Positions 17,429 through 24,871 of a DNA stretch of 64,000 bases are shown piece after piece. Made by a program: the position numbers and the translations under genes. The DNA is from Mesorhizobium sp. B2-3-4 (GTDB taxonomy: Bacteria > Pseudomonadota > Alphaproteobacteria > Rhizobiales > Rhizobiaceae): NCBI RefSeq assembly GCF_006442315.1, contig NZ_VFVY01000021.1, positions 1 to 64,000 on the forward strand, written 5' to 3'. Every line of letters begins with the position of its first letter. The first letter of the stretch is position 1. The notes beneath the pieces were generated by a model. The model did not search any database. It saw nothing but the letters and a program-made list of their open reading frames with translations, and was not told where the DNA came from.

Positions 17429-17773
17429 ATGACCACGCCGATCATGCAGTCGCCGCTTGCAATCACCGACGTCGTCGACTGGGGCGTCATCCCAATGATG
17501 ATAGAGGGGCAATCCCACACCTCGGGCAAGCTGCTCCACAAGGGGCCGGAAGGCCGCTCCGAATGCGGACTCTGGGTCTGCACCCCGGGCAAATGGCACT
17601 GTCATGTCACGCGCGACGAGTTCTGCCATTTCCTGGAGGGGCGCTGCACTTATGTGCATGAGTCGGGCGAGGTGATCGAGATCGAGCCCGACACGGCGGC
17701 CTTCTTCCCGCAGGACTGGAAGGGCGTCTGCACCGTCCATGAGACCATCAAGAAGGTCTACATGATCCGCTGA
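17429..17773 (+). CDS. Small cupin protein, tandem copy 3
   Basis: A 114-residue cupin, closest to copy 1: VVDWGVIPMMIEG, SGKLLHKGPEGRSECGLWVC, TRDEFCHFLEGRCTY, FFPQDWKGVCTVHETIKK. It retains both histidines (CHF and VHET). It lies 50 bases upstream of the aldehyde dehydrogenase ATG in the same rightward unit. Three consecutive single-domain cupins could assemble into mixed oligomers or treat different intermediates of one pathway. Function not recognised. Confidence 0.8.
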   Translation: MTTPIMQSPLAITDVVDWGVIPMMIEGQSHTSGKLLHKGPEGRSECGLWVCTPGKWHCHVTRDEFCHFLEGRCTYVHESGEVIEIEPDTAAFFPQDWKGVCTVHETIKKVYMIR

Positions 17774-17823
17774 TTCCCGGCGGCCAATCCCCAGAGAAGG
17801 CTCCCTGCGTGGAGAAGGACAAC

Positions 17824-19332
17824 ATGCATTTCTCCCCCGACCGGCCGACCTTCTTCGTCAATCCGGACTTTCGCCCGATGGGCCGCACGGCAAAGCCGGT
17901 CATCGATCCCGCAACGCTTGAAACGGTCGGCGCCATAGCGTCGGCGAGCGATGGAGAGATCGATGCCGCGCTGTCGGCCGCCACCATGGCGCAGGCAGCC
18001 TGGAAGAAGCTCGACGCCAAGAGCCGCGCCCGGCATCTGCACGCCGTCGCCAATGCCATCGAGGCAGCGGACTTCACGCGCTGCGCCGAGCTGATGGTGC
18101 GCGAAATGGGCAAGCCCTATCCCGAAGCCATCGGCGAGATCGCCAATTGCGCGCCGATCTTCCGCTACTATGCCGAGATGGCGCGCGACGATGCCGGCAA
18201 GATCGCAGGCACCACACAGGCCGGCTCGTTCCAATATGCCCGCTACGAGCCCTATGGCGTCTCCGTCCACATCATGCCCTACAATTTCCCGATCCTGCTG
18301 ATGTGCTGGACCGTGGCCGCCTCGCTCGCCGCCGGCAATGCCTGCATCATCAAGCCGGCCGAGGCGACGACGCTGTCGACGCTGGACTACATGACCGTGT
18401 TCCGCTCACTGCCCGAAGGCCTCGTCTCCTGCCTGCCCGGCGGAGCCGCTACCGCGCAGGCGCTGATTGCGTCCGGGCGGACCCATGCCGTTGCCTTCAC
18501 CGGCTCGGTCGCCGCCGGCAAGGCGGTAGCGGTCGCCTGCGCCGAGCGCATGAAACCCTGCGTCATCGAGGCCGGCGGCAGCGATCCGCTGATCATCAGC
18601 CAGCACGCACCGCTTGACGTGGCGGCCGCCGGCAGCGTCACCGCCGCCTTCCACCTCACCGGCCAGGTCTGCACCTCGGCCGAGCGCTTCTTCGTCGTCG
18701 ATGCCGTGCATGACCGCTTCGTCGATCTGTTCGCTGAGAAGACGCGGGCGCTGCGCATCGGCAACGGCCTGGACAAGACCGAGATCGGCCCGCTGGTGAG
18801 CGAGGCCGCACGGGCCAAGGTGATGCGGCTGGTCGATGACGCAATCCGCAACGGCGCCACCGCTGTCACAGGCGGCCGCATTCCGCCGGCGCACAACACC
18901 GGCTGGTTCTACGAACCGACAATCCTGACCGGTGTCACCCCTGATATGGCCATCGTGCGCGAAGAGTGCTTCGGCCCGGTCGCCGCCATCTGCCGGGTCA
19001 AGGATTTCGACGAAGCCATCAGGCTTGCCAATGACAGCCCCTTCGGGCTCGGCGCCTCGGTCTTCACCACAGACCTCGCCGAAGCGCATGAGGCGGCCGA
19101 ACGGCTGGAGGCCGGCATGGTCTGGGTCAACAACCCGCTGATCGACAATGACGCCCTGCCCTTCGGCGGCTGGAAGGCGTCCGGGCTCGGCCGCGAACTC
19201 GGGCGCCAGGGCCTCGACGCTTTCCGCCGCTCAAAAATGGTGATCATCGACCACAAGCCGGCGATCCAGGACTGGTGGTATCCCTATCCCGACAGCTGGT
19301 TCCGCGAGACCGGCGGCCGCAAGCACGTCTGA
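17824..19332 (+). CDS. Aldehyde dehydrogenase, succinate-semialdehyde dehydrogenase-like
   Basis: A 502-residue NAD(P)-dependent aldehyde dehydrogenase. The active cysteine is in GQVCTSAERFF (C283), the general base in IEAGGSDPL (E249) and the conserved asparagine in MPYNFPILL (N154). The GSDP variant of the ELGG motif is common in succinate-semialdehyde dehydrogenases. I prefer ATG 17824, which has GGAGAAGG seven bases upstream, over the GTG at 17809 that precedes that Shine-Dalgarno. As the only aldehyde dehydrogenase in the cluster it could oxidise the aldehyde made by the flavin oxidase at 8920-10218. Confidence 0.9.
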   Translation: MHFSPDRPTFFVNPDFRPMGRTAKPVIDPATLETVGAIASASDGEIDAALSAATMAQAAWKKLDAKSRARHLHAVANAIEAADFTRCAELMVREMGKPYPEAIGEIANCAPIFRYYAEMARDDAGKIAGTTQAGSFQYARYEPYGVSVHIMPYNFPILLMCWTVAASLAAGNACIIKPAEATTLSTLDYMTVFRSLPEGLVSCLPGGAATAQALIASGRTHAVAFTGSVAAGKAVAVACAERMKPCVIEAGGSDPLIISQHAPLDVAAAGSVTAAFHLTGQVCTSAERFFVVDAVHDRFVDLFAEKTRALRIGNGLDKTEIGPLVSEAARAKVMRLVDDAIRNGATAVTGGRIPPAHNTGWFYEPTILTGVTPDMAIVREECFGPVAAICRVKDFDEAIRLANDSPFGLGASVFTTDLAEAHEAAERLEAGMVWVNNPLIDNDALPFGGWKASGLGRELGRQGLDAFRRSKMVIIDHKPAIQDWWYPYPDSWFRETGGRKHV

Positions 19333-19361
19333 ACAGGCGCGCGGGACAACCGCGCGCCTGT
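19333..19361. terminator. Perfect 12-bp hairpin between convergent genes
   Basis: ACAGGCGCGCGG and CCGCGCGCCTGT pair perfectly around GACAA, immediately after the aldehyde dehydrogenase stop and before the stop of the leftward beta-lactamase gene. There is no T-run, but the very GC-rich stem and its position between convergent stops support a bidirectional terminator. Confidence 0.65.
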
Positions 19362-19368
19362 CATTGCC

Positions 19369-20262
19369 TCATGCCTCGATCGCTTCGACGAGCGCCCGCG
19401 ACACGGACGCAATCGTCGCGTTGCGCTTGGCCAGCGCCTGTTTCGTGCCGGTCAGATAGACCGATATCAGGATCGGATTGCCGGAAGCCGGCCAGATGAC
19501 AGCCGCGTCATTGGTGCTGCCGCGCGCGCCGGTGCCGGTCTTGTCGCCGCATCTCCAGCCCTTCGGCAGCCCGGCCCGGATGCGCTCATCGCCGGTCTTG
19601 TTGGCCACGAGCCAGTCGACGAATTGCTTTCGGCTCTTCGGCGAAAGAGCGTCGCCGAGAGCGAGACGCTCATAGTCCTCGATCATGGCCAGCGGCGAGG
19701 TCGTGTCGCGCGGGTCGCCCGGCACGGATTCGTTCAGCTCCGGCTCGATGCGGTCGAGCCTAGTCACCGTGTCGCCGATCGAGCGCAGATAGGCCGTCAG
19801 CTGCGGCGGACCGTCGAAGGAGGCCAGCAGCAGATTGGCCGCGCCATTGTCGCTGACGGTCACAGCCGCCTCGCAAAGCTGCGCCACCGTCATCTCGCCG
19901 CCGGCGAATTTCTTGGTCGTCGGAGAATTGGCGATGACGGCGTTGTGCGGAACCTTGATGACCCGCTCGAGCTGTTCAATGCCGCCATCGACACGGTGCA
20001 GGACAAGCGCCGCCATCAGCGCCTTGAAGGTGCTGCACATCGGAAACAGCTCATTCTCGCGGTAGCCGAACTGCGTGGTCGTTCCGGCAATCCGGCAAGC
20101 CACACCCAACCTGCCGCCGCTTTTCGCCTCGATCCGCCTTATTTTCGGCAAGACCCCATCAAATTTTGTCGGGCTCGTTGCCGCCCTGGCAATTGCACCC
20201 AGAGTGATCGGGGCCGTCAAAACCACCGCGAGACCACCGATGAAACCGCGTCTGCTTGTCAT
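19369..20262 (-). CDS. Class A beta-lactamase
   Basis: A 297-residue serine beta-lactamase that hydrolyses beta-lactams in the periplasm. All class A motifs are present: S77-T-F-K80 (in MCSTFK), S-D-N at 137-139, E173-P-E-L-N177 and K241-T-G. The N-terminus has a twin-arginine-like signal, SRRGFIGGLAVVLTAP. I prefer ATG 20262 (AGAGAG seven bases upstream); ATG 20268 is possible. It diverges from a LysR-type gene in the classic AmpR-like arrangement, suggesting inducible expression. The substrate range (penicillinase versus broader) cannot be read from the sequence. Confidence 0.93.
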   Translation of the reverse strand: MTSRRGFIGGLAVVLTAPITLGAIARAATSPTKFDGVLPKIRRIEAKSGGRLGVACRIAGTTTQFGYRENELFPMCSTFKALMAALVLHRVDGGIEQLERVIKVPHNAVIANSPTTKKFAGGEMTVAQLCEAAVTVSDNGAANLLLASFDGPPQLTAYLRSIGDTVTRLDRIEPELNESVPGDPRDTTSPLAMIEDYERLALGDALSPKSRKQFVDWLVANKTGDERIRAGLPKGWRCGDKTGTGARGSTNDAAVIWPASGNPILISVYLTGTKQALAKRNATIASVSRALVEAIEA

Positions 20263-20364
20263 GTCCATACTCTCTGTTGCCCCGCGACGCAGAACTGGAC
20301 CGGTTTCACACGCGCCGCAAACGAGTAAACATCGTCCCCGTCACAAGAAAAATTTGGGCTGCTC

Positions 20365-21255
20365 ATGAAGCGATCGCACCTCCCGCTGAACGGCCTGCGC
20401 GCCTTCGAGGCCGCCGCGCGGCATCTGAGCTTCACCGGAGCCGGCCTTGAATTGCGCGTCACCCAGGCCGCCGTCAGCCATCAGGTAAAGGGTCTCGAGG
20501 AGGTGCTTGGCGTCCGGCTCTTTCGCCGGCTGCCGCATGGGCTCGCCTTGAGCGAGGAAGGCGAAACCTTGCTGCCGGTGCTGAGCGATGCCTTCAACCG
20601 GATCGGCGTCACGCTCGATCGCTTCGAGGGTGGCCGCTTCCACGACATCGTCACCGTCGGCGTAGTCGGCACCTTCGCCTCGGGCTGGCTGATCCCGAGA
20701 CTACCGCTGTTCCACCAGACCTATCCGGACATCGAGCTGCGCATCTCGACCAACAACAACCGGGTCAATCTCGCCGCCGACGGTCTCGACTTCGCCATCC
20801 GCTTCGGCGATGGCTCCTGGCAGGGGACCGACAACACACCGCTGCTGCCGGGCGCCTTCTCGCCGGCCTGTGCGCCCGACATCGCGGCACGCCTGCAAGA
20901 TCCATCCGATCTCGCACGCGAAACGCTGCTGTGCTCTTACCGGGAAGATGAATGGCTGCGCTGGTTCGAGGCGGCCGGGCGCCACTGCCCGCCGATCAAG
21001 GGCATCGTCTTCGATTCCTCCGTCACCATGGCCAACGCCGCTGTCCAGGGCGCGGGCGTGGCCCTGCTCCCGGTCTCGATGTTCCGCCGGGAGCTTGATT
21101 GCGGACAGCTTGTGCAGCCTTTTGACAGCACCGTTGATGTCGGCCGCTACTGGCTGTCGGCAAAGCGCCGGCGCCAGAACTCGCAGGCAATGACACTCTT
21201 TGCCGAGTGGTTGAAGGCCGAGACGACCACCGGCAATTCCAGGAAAACTGCGTAG
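20365..21255 (+). CDS. LysR-family regulator, AmpR/GcvA type
   Basis: A 296-residue LysR regulator. The N-terminal helix-turn-helix region contains LSFTGAGLELRVTQAAVSHQ (about residues 21-40), and the substrate-binding domain starts VTVGVVGTFASGWLIPRLP. The APRHLSF/TQAAVSHQVK style is that of GcvA and AmpR regulators. It diverges from the beta-lactamase gene with a 102-base gap, so it most likely activates that gene in response to cell-wall fragments or beta-lactams. Confidence 0.9.
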   Translation: MKRSHLPLNGLRAFEAAARHLSFTGAGLELRVTQAAVSHQVKGLEEVLGVRLFRRLPHGLALSEEGETLLPVLSDAFNRIGVTLDRFEGGRFHDIVTVGVVGTFASGWLIPRLPLFHQTYPDIELRISTNNNRVNLAADGLDFAIRFGDGSWQGTDNTPLLPGAFSPACAPDIAARLQDPSDLARETLLCSYREDEWLRWFEAAGRHCPPIKGIVFDSSVTMANAAVQGAGVALLPVSMFRRELDCGQLVQPFDSTVDVGRYWLSAKRRRQNSQAMTLFAEWLKAETTTGNSRKTA

Positions 21256-21286
21256 CGGCGTTCGTCGGGGAGGCCGGAAAAAAGCA

Positions 21287-21313
21287 ATGCCGCCGGGAGA
21301 GGCCCGGCGGCAT
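21287..21313. terminator. Bidirectional rho-independent terminator
   Basis: ATGCCGCCGGG and CCCGGCGGCAT form a perfect 11-bp stem with loop AGAGG between the convergent LysR and Gly/Asn-rich protein genes. On the minus strand it is followed by TGCTTTTTTCC, a good T-tract; on the plus strand by CTTCTTT. Confidence 0.8.
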
Positions 21314-21349
21314 CTTCTTTGAACAGCTGCCGCCTTCGGTGAGGATCCG

Positions 21350-22084
21350 CTACGGCGTTGTTTCGGCCTGGAGCCTGGCCGCCGTCTGATCGATCTTGTC
21401 GGCCAGGACGCCTTGGGCCCAGGTGGTGACCTCGGCGTCGACAGGCTTGTTGGCCATATCCGTCAGTGCCGCGTCGAGCGTCGCCGGGTCGGTACCGACC
21501 GCCGCCGCATCCACCGCGTCCTGCTGGGCGGCGACCTCGTCCGTCAGAGCCGATATTTTTCCGGGCAGGGCCGCCTGATCCTCGGGCGACATGGTAGCTA
21601 TCTGTTCCGGGGTCAGCGATGTCAGCGCGGCCAGTTGCGAATTCAGAACGTCCAGCTGGGCTTGAGCGACCTTGGCTTTCGCCGATTGCGTCACGAACGC
21701 CTGGATGCCGGCGAACTTCTTGCTCTTGGAGTTCATATAGGCGTTGATATTGCGCTGCAGCGAGTTCAGCCGGCCGAGTTTGGCGTGGATGTTCTTCTCC
21801 TTCGGCGAAGCTTGTGTCGTCGTATCGACCGTGGTGCTGGCCGTCGTGTCGGTGTCCGTTCTGGCTACATGCCCCGGCGCCGAGGACGACTTGCCATGCG
21901 AGGCATCGCCCCCGTTGCTATCGCTGTTGCCGCCAGCGTTGCCGTGACCGTTGCCATTGCCGCCACCATTACCATTACCACCTCCGCCATTGCCGTGCCC
22001 GTTACCGCCGGCTCCGGCAAGCGCCGGAGACGCCAGCAGCGCCAATGCGGCAAGCGCCGCGAGCAAAGTTTTTCGATTGGCCAT
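21350..22084 (-). CDS. Exported protein with Gly/Asn-rich repeat, function unknown
   Basis: A 244-residue protein with a clear Sec signal peptide (residues 1-23, LLAALAALALLASPALAGA). It is followed by a low-complexity block of Gly, Asn and His (about residues 24-60, GNGHGNGGGGNGNGGG and variants), then a Ser/Thr-rich linker and a predicted helical, coiled-coil-like domain rich in Ala, Gln and Asp (about 95-240). The ATG has a strong AGAGGAGGT site. I do not recognise the family. The histidines in the Gly/Asn block might bind metal. It is a monocistron with its own terminator and a 278-base upstream region. Confidence 0.7.
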   Translation of the reverse strand: MANRKTLLAALAALALLASPALAGAGGNGHGNGGGGNGNGGGNGNGHGNAGGNSDSNGGDASHGKSSSAPGHVARTDTDTTASTTVDTTTQASPKEKNIHAKLGRLNSLQRNINAYMNSKSKKFAGIQAFVTQSAKAKVAQAQLDVLNSQLAALTSLTPEQIATMSPEDQAALPGKISALTDEVAAQQDAVDAAAVGTDPATLDAALTDMANKPVDAEVTTWAQGVLADKIDQTAARLQAETTP

Positions 22085-22362
22085 CGTAACCTCCTCTGGG
22101 AATCGCCGCCCGGTGCCCAGCCGCTAGGGCAAGTTCGTATGAGAAGGCGCTAATTCTGCGCAGTAAACTTTAGATAAATGCGGTCTCAATGCGCGATCAG
22201 CGCAAGCATAGATGGCAGCAACCATTTGATATTAAAAGAAGATATACGATCCTGGACTGCAGTGCTACTGAAGTCCCATGCCGGCCGGACCATGGTCCTA
22301 GGACAAATTCCGGAAACCGCGCGTAGCGGCTTTTCGTCCGCGATTGGGCGGGAAAGTGACGA
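22085..22362. other. 278-base AT-richer intergenic region
   Basis: Between the start of the exported-protein gene and the stop of the SDR gene. It is less GC-rich than its surroundings, especially around TATTAAAAGAAGATATAC (22229-22246). It should contain the promoter of the exported-protein gene; I see no convincing gene, RNA or strong palindrome in it. Confidence 0.5.
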
Positions 22363-23124
22363 TTAGCCGATGCTTTCCCCGCCATCGATCACCAGCGCCT
22401 GGCCGGTCATGAAGGAGGAGCGGTCCGAGACGAGGAAAAGGATCGCCTCGGCGATCTCTTCGGCCACGGCCCAGCGCCCCATAGGGATCTTGGTGCGGAC
22501 ATAGGTCTCGATTGCCTCGCGTCCGCCCATCTGGGCGATGAACGGTTCGTTGAAGGGCGTATCGACCCAGCCCGGGCATAGCGCGTTGACGCGCACATTG
22601 TGCCGGGCATAGTCCAGCGACATCTGCCTGGTCATTGCCACCACGGCATGTTTCGACGTGGCGTAGGCGATCATCTCACGGTCGTAGAACACACCAGAAT
22701 TCGAGGCCGTGTTGAGGATGACGCCGCCGCCTTGCGCGATCATCGACGGCATGACGATCCGCGCCGCCAGGAATTGCGCCCGCACATTGACCCGCCACGA
22801 GGCATCCATGCCGCCGGTCTCGACCTCGGTCAGCGTGCCTCCGACCTGAATGCCGGCGTGATTGTGCAGGATATCGATGCGCCCGTGCTTGTCGAGCGTC
22901 CTGGCAAGGAGTTGCTCGACCGCATTGTCGTTCGCGACGTCGGTCACGATCGCCTCGGCCCGACCGCCCGCCATGCGGATGTCCGCGGCCGTGGCTTCGC
23001 CGGCGGCCCCGTCCCTGTCGGCGATGACGACGACCGCCCCTTCCCTGCCCATGATCATGGCGCCGGCGCGCCCGATGCCGGAGCCGGCGCCTGTCACCAC
23101 CGCGATGCGGTCTTTGAGAATCAT
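22363..23124 (-). CDS. Short-chain dehydrogenase/reductase
   Basis: A 253-residue classical SDR using NAD(P)H. The cofactor motif TGAGSGIG is at residues 11-18, the NAG-like motif reads NHAG (88-91), and the catalytic Y154-x3-K158 is in AYATSK with a serine about 13-15 residues earlier. The ATG at 23124 is ten bases after the stop of the upstream permease. It is therefore probably the distal gene of the polyamine-type transport operon and may act on an imported compound. Substrate unknown. Confidence 0.88.
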   Translation of the reverse strand: MILKDRIAVVTGAGSGIGRAGAMIMGREGAVVVIADRDGAAGEATAADIRMAGGRAEAIVTDVANDNAVEQLLARTLDKHGRIDILHNHAGIQVGGTLTEVETGGMDASWRVNVRAQFLAARIVMPSMIAQGGGVILNTASNSGVFYDREMIAYATSKHAVVAMTRQMSLDYARHNVRVNALCPGWVDTPFNEPFIAQMGGREAIETYVRTKIPMGRWAVAEEIAEAILFLVSDRSSFMTGQALVIDGGESIG

Positions 23125-23134
23125 GGAGCGGCTT

Positions 23135-23947
23135 TCAGTTTGACGGCTTGCGCTGGCGCAACTGCCATTGGGCAAGCACCACGAGCAACACGGAAGCAAC
23201 GAGCACGATCGTCGCGATGGCGTTGATCTCCGGCGTCACACCGCGCCGGATGGAGGCGAAGACGTAGATGGGCAGCGTCGTCTGCGCGCCTGCGACGAAG
23301 AAGGCGACGATGAAATCGTCGAACGAGAAGGTGAAGGCGAGCAGGAAGCCGGCGACCACCGCCGGCATGATCTGCGGCAGCACGATCGAACGGAAGGTCG
23401 TCAGCGGCGTGGCGTAGAGGTCGCTCGACGCCTCGACCAGATTGCGGTCGAGGCTGGCGAGACGCGTGCCGACGATCATCGTCACCAGCGCCATGGAGAA
23501 CAGGCCGTGCGCGGCGATGATCGAGCCGTAGCCGAGCGACAGGCGCGGCGGCTGGTCGTCGGGCCAGATCGAGGCGAGGAGCGGATTGAGCACGCCGAAC
23601 AGCTGGACGAGCGCGACCAGGGTCGAGATGCCGATGACGACGCCGGGAACGACGATCGCGGCACCCAGCAGTGCGTCGAAGACGGCGCGGGTCCTGATGC
23701 CGACACGCGCCAGGCCAAGGGCTGCCGCGGTGCCGAACACCGCCGCCAGCAGGGCGCTGGTGGTGGCGATGAACAGGCTGTTCTTCAGCGCCTCGACGAG
23801 GAACGGATTGGACAGCGCCGTGCCGTACCACTGCACCGAGAAGCCGGTGAACTCACTGGCATGGCGACCGGCATTGAAAGAGAACAGCACGACCAGCACG
23901 ATCGGCAGATAGAGGAAGGCAAAGACGGCGGTGACGAAGGCGCGCAT
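23135..23947 (-). CDS. Spermidine/putrescine-type ABC permease (PotC-like)
   Basis: A 270-residue inner-membrane permease with about six helices and the EAA loop in the form VEASSDLYATPLTTFRSIVLP (around residues 175-190). Its ATG overlaps the upstream permease stop by one base (TGATG), so the long upstream open frame is not coding. It pairs with the permease at 23947-24810 and the ATPase at 26016-27152. Polyamine or related amino-compound uptake is inferred from family. Confidence 0.9.
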   Translation of the reverse strand: MRAFVTAVFAFLYLPIVLVVLFSFNAGRHASEFTGFSVQWYGTALSNPFLVEALKNSLFIATTSALLAAVFGTAAALGLARVGIRTRAVFDALLGAAIVVPGVVIGISTLVALVQLFGVLNPLLASIWPDDQPPRLSLGYGSIIAAHGLFSMALVTMIVGTRLASLDRNLVEASSDLYATPLTTFRSIVLPQIMPAVVAGFLLAFTFSFDDFIVAFFVAGAQTTLPIYVFASIRRGVTPEINAIATIVLVASVLLVVLAQWQLRQRKPSN

Positions 23948-24810
23948 CAGATCAGATCCACCCGGCGTGCGCCCGAGACCCGGCTCGAAATGCGGTTGGC
24001 CGCGATCAGCACCACCACCGAAACCGCCACCAGCGTGATCGCGATGGCCGAGCCGAACGGCCAGTTGCGCGACTGCAGGAACAGGTCGACCAGCGCATTG
24101 CCGATGAAGAACACCTTGCCGCCGCCGAGCAGCGTCGGGATCAGATATTCGCCAAGCAGCAGGATCATCACCAGCGAGAAGCCGGTCATGACGCCCGGCA
24201 GCGACAGCTTCAGGGTCACGCCAAGGAAGGTGGAGAGCGGTGTCGCGCCGAGATCGGCGGAAGCTTCCAACAGCCTGCGGTCGAGCCGCTCGAGGCTGAC
24301 ATAGATCGGCAGGATCATCAGCGGCAGATAGCCGTAGACGATGCCGAGCAGGACAGCGCCCGGCGTGTTGATCAGTCTGACATCCTCGATGCCGACAAAG
24401 GCGAGCAGGGCCGGTATGCCGCGACCGCCCAGGATGTACATCCAGGCATAGGTCCGCATCAAAAGGCTGGTCCAGAATGGAATGACGACGAGCGCCAGCA
24501 GGATCAGCCGCCAGCGCTGCGGCGCCTTCAATGCCAAGTAGTAGGCGACGGGATAGGCGACGAGCAGGCAGGCGAGCGCGCCCACCGGCGCCAGCACCAT
24601 GGTGTTCCAGAAAGCGGTCGCCCGGGCCGGGAGGTTGGCATATTGCGCCAGCGTGAAGGCCGCCTGGTAGCCGCCCTCCGGTGCCCGCGCGCCGACACTG
24701 AACACGGCAATGGCGATAAACGGCAGCACCAGAAACACCACCAGCCATAATGTGGCCGGGGCGAGCAGCAGCGCCGTCAGGACATTGTGCTTGAATCTGT
24801 TGCCGTGCAT
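23947..24810 (-). CDS. Spermidine/putrescine-type ABC permease (PotB-like)
   Basis: A 287-residue membrane permease, partner of the PotC-like protein. The EAA motif reads LEASADLGATPLSTFLGVTL and LMRTYAWMYIL is typical of PotB/PotH proteins. It lies 61 bases after the binding-protein gene and is coupled to the downstream permease. Together the four genes make a complete importer, in contrast to the damaged one at 14074-15293. Confidence 0.91.
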   Translation of the reverse strand: MHGNRFKHNVLTALLLAPATLWLVVFLVLPFIAIAVFSVGARAPEGGYQAAFTLAQYANLPARATAFWNTMVLAPVGALACLLVAYPVAYYLALKAPQRWRLILLALVVIPFWTSLLMRTYAWMYILGGRGIPALLAFVGIEDVRLINTPGAVLLGIVYGYLPLMILPIYVSLERLDRRLLEASADLGATPLSTFLGVTLKLSLPGVMTGFSLVMILLLGEYLIPTLLGGGKVFFIGNALVDLFLQSRNWPFGSAIAITLVAVSVVVLIAANRISSRVSGARRVDLI

Positions 24811-24871
24811 GGAACCGTCCCGATACCGGCGGACCCAGGCCCGCCGGTTTTCCGTTTGCGTCAGGCCGGCC

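Noticed and set aside
16692..17773. Ureidoglycine aminohydrolase or ethanolamine-utilisation assignment for the cupins
   Set aside because: No allantoin or ethanolamine genes are near and the histidine set is reduced; only the broad family can be supported.
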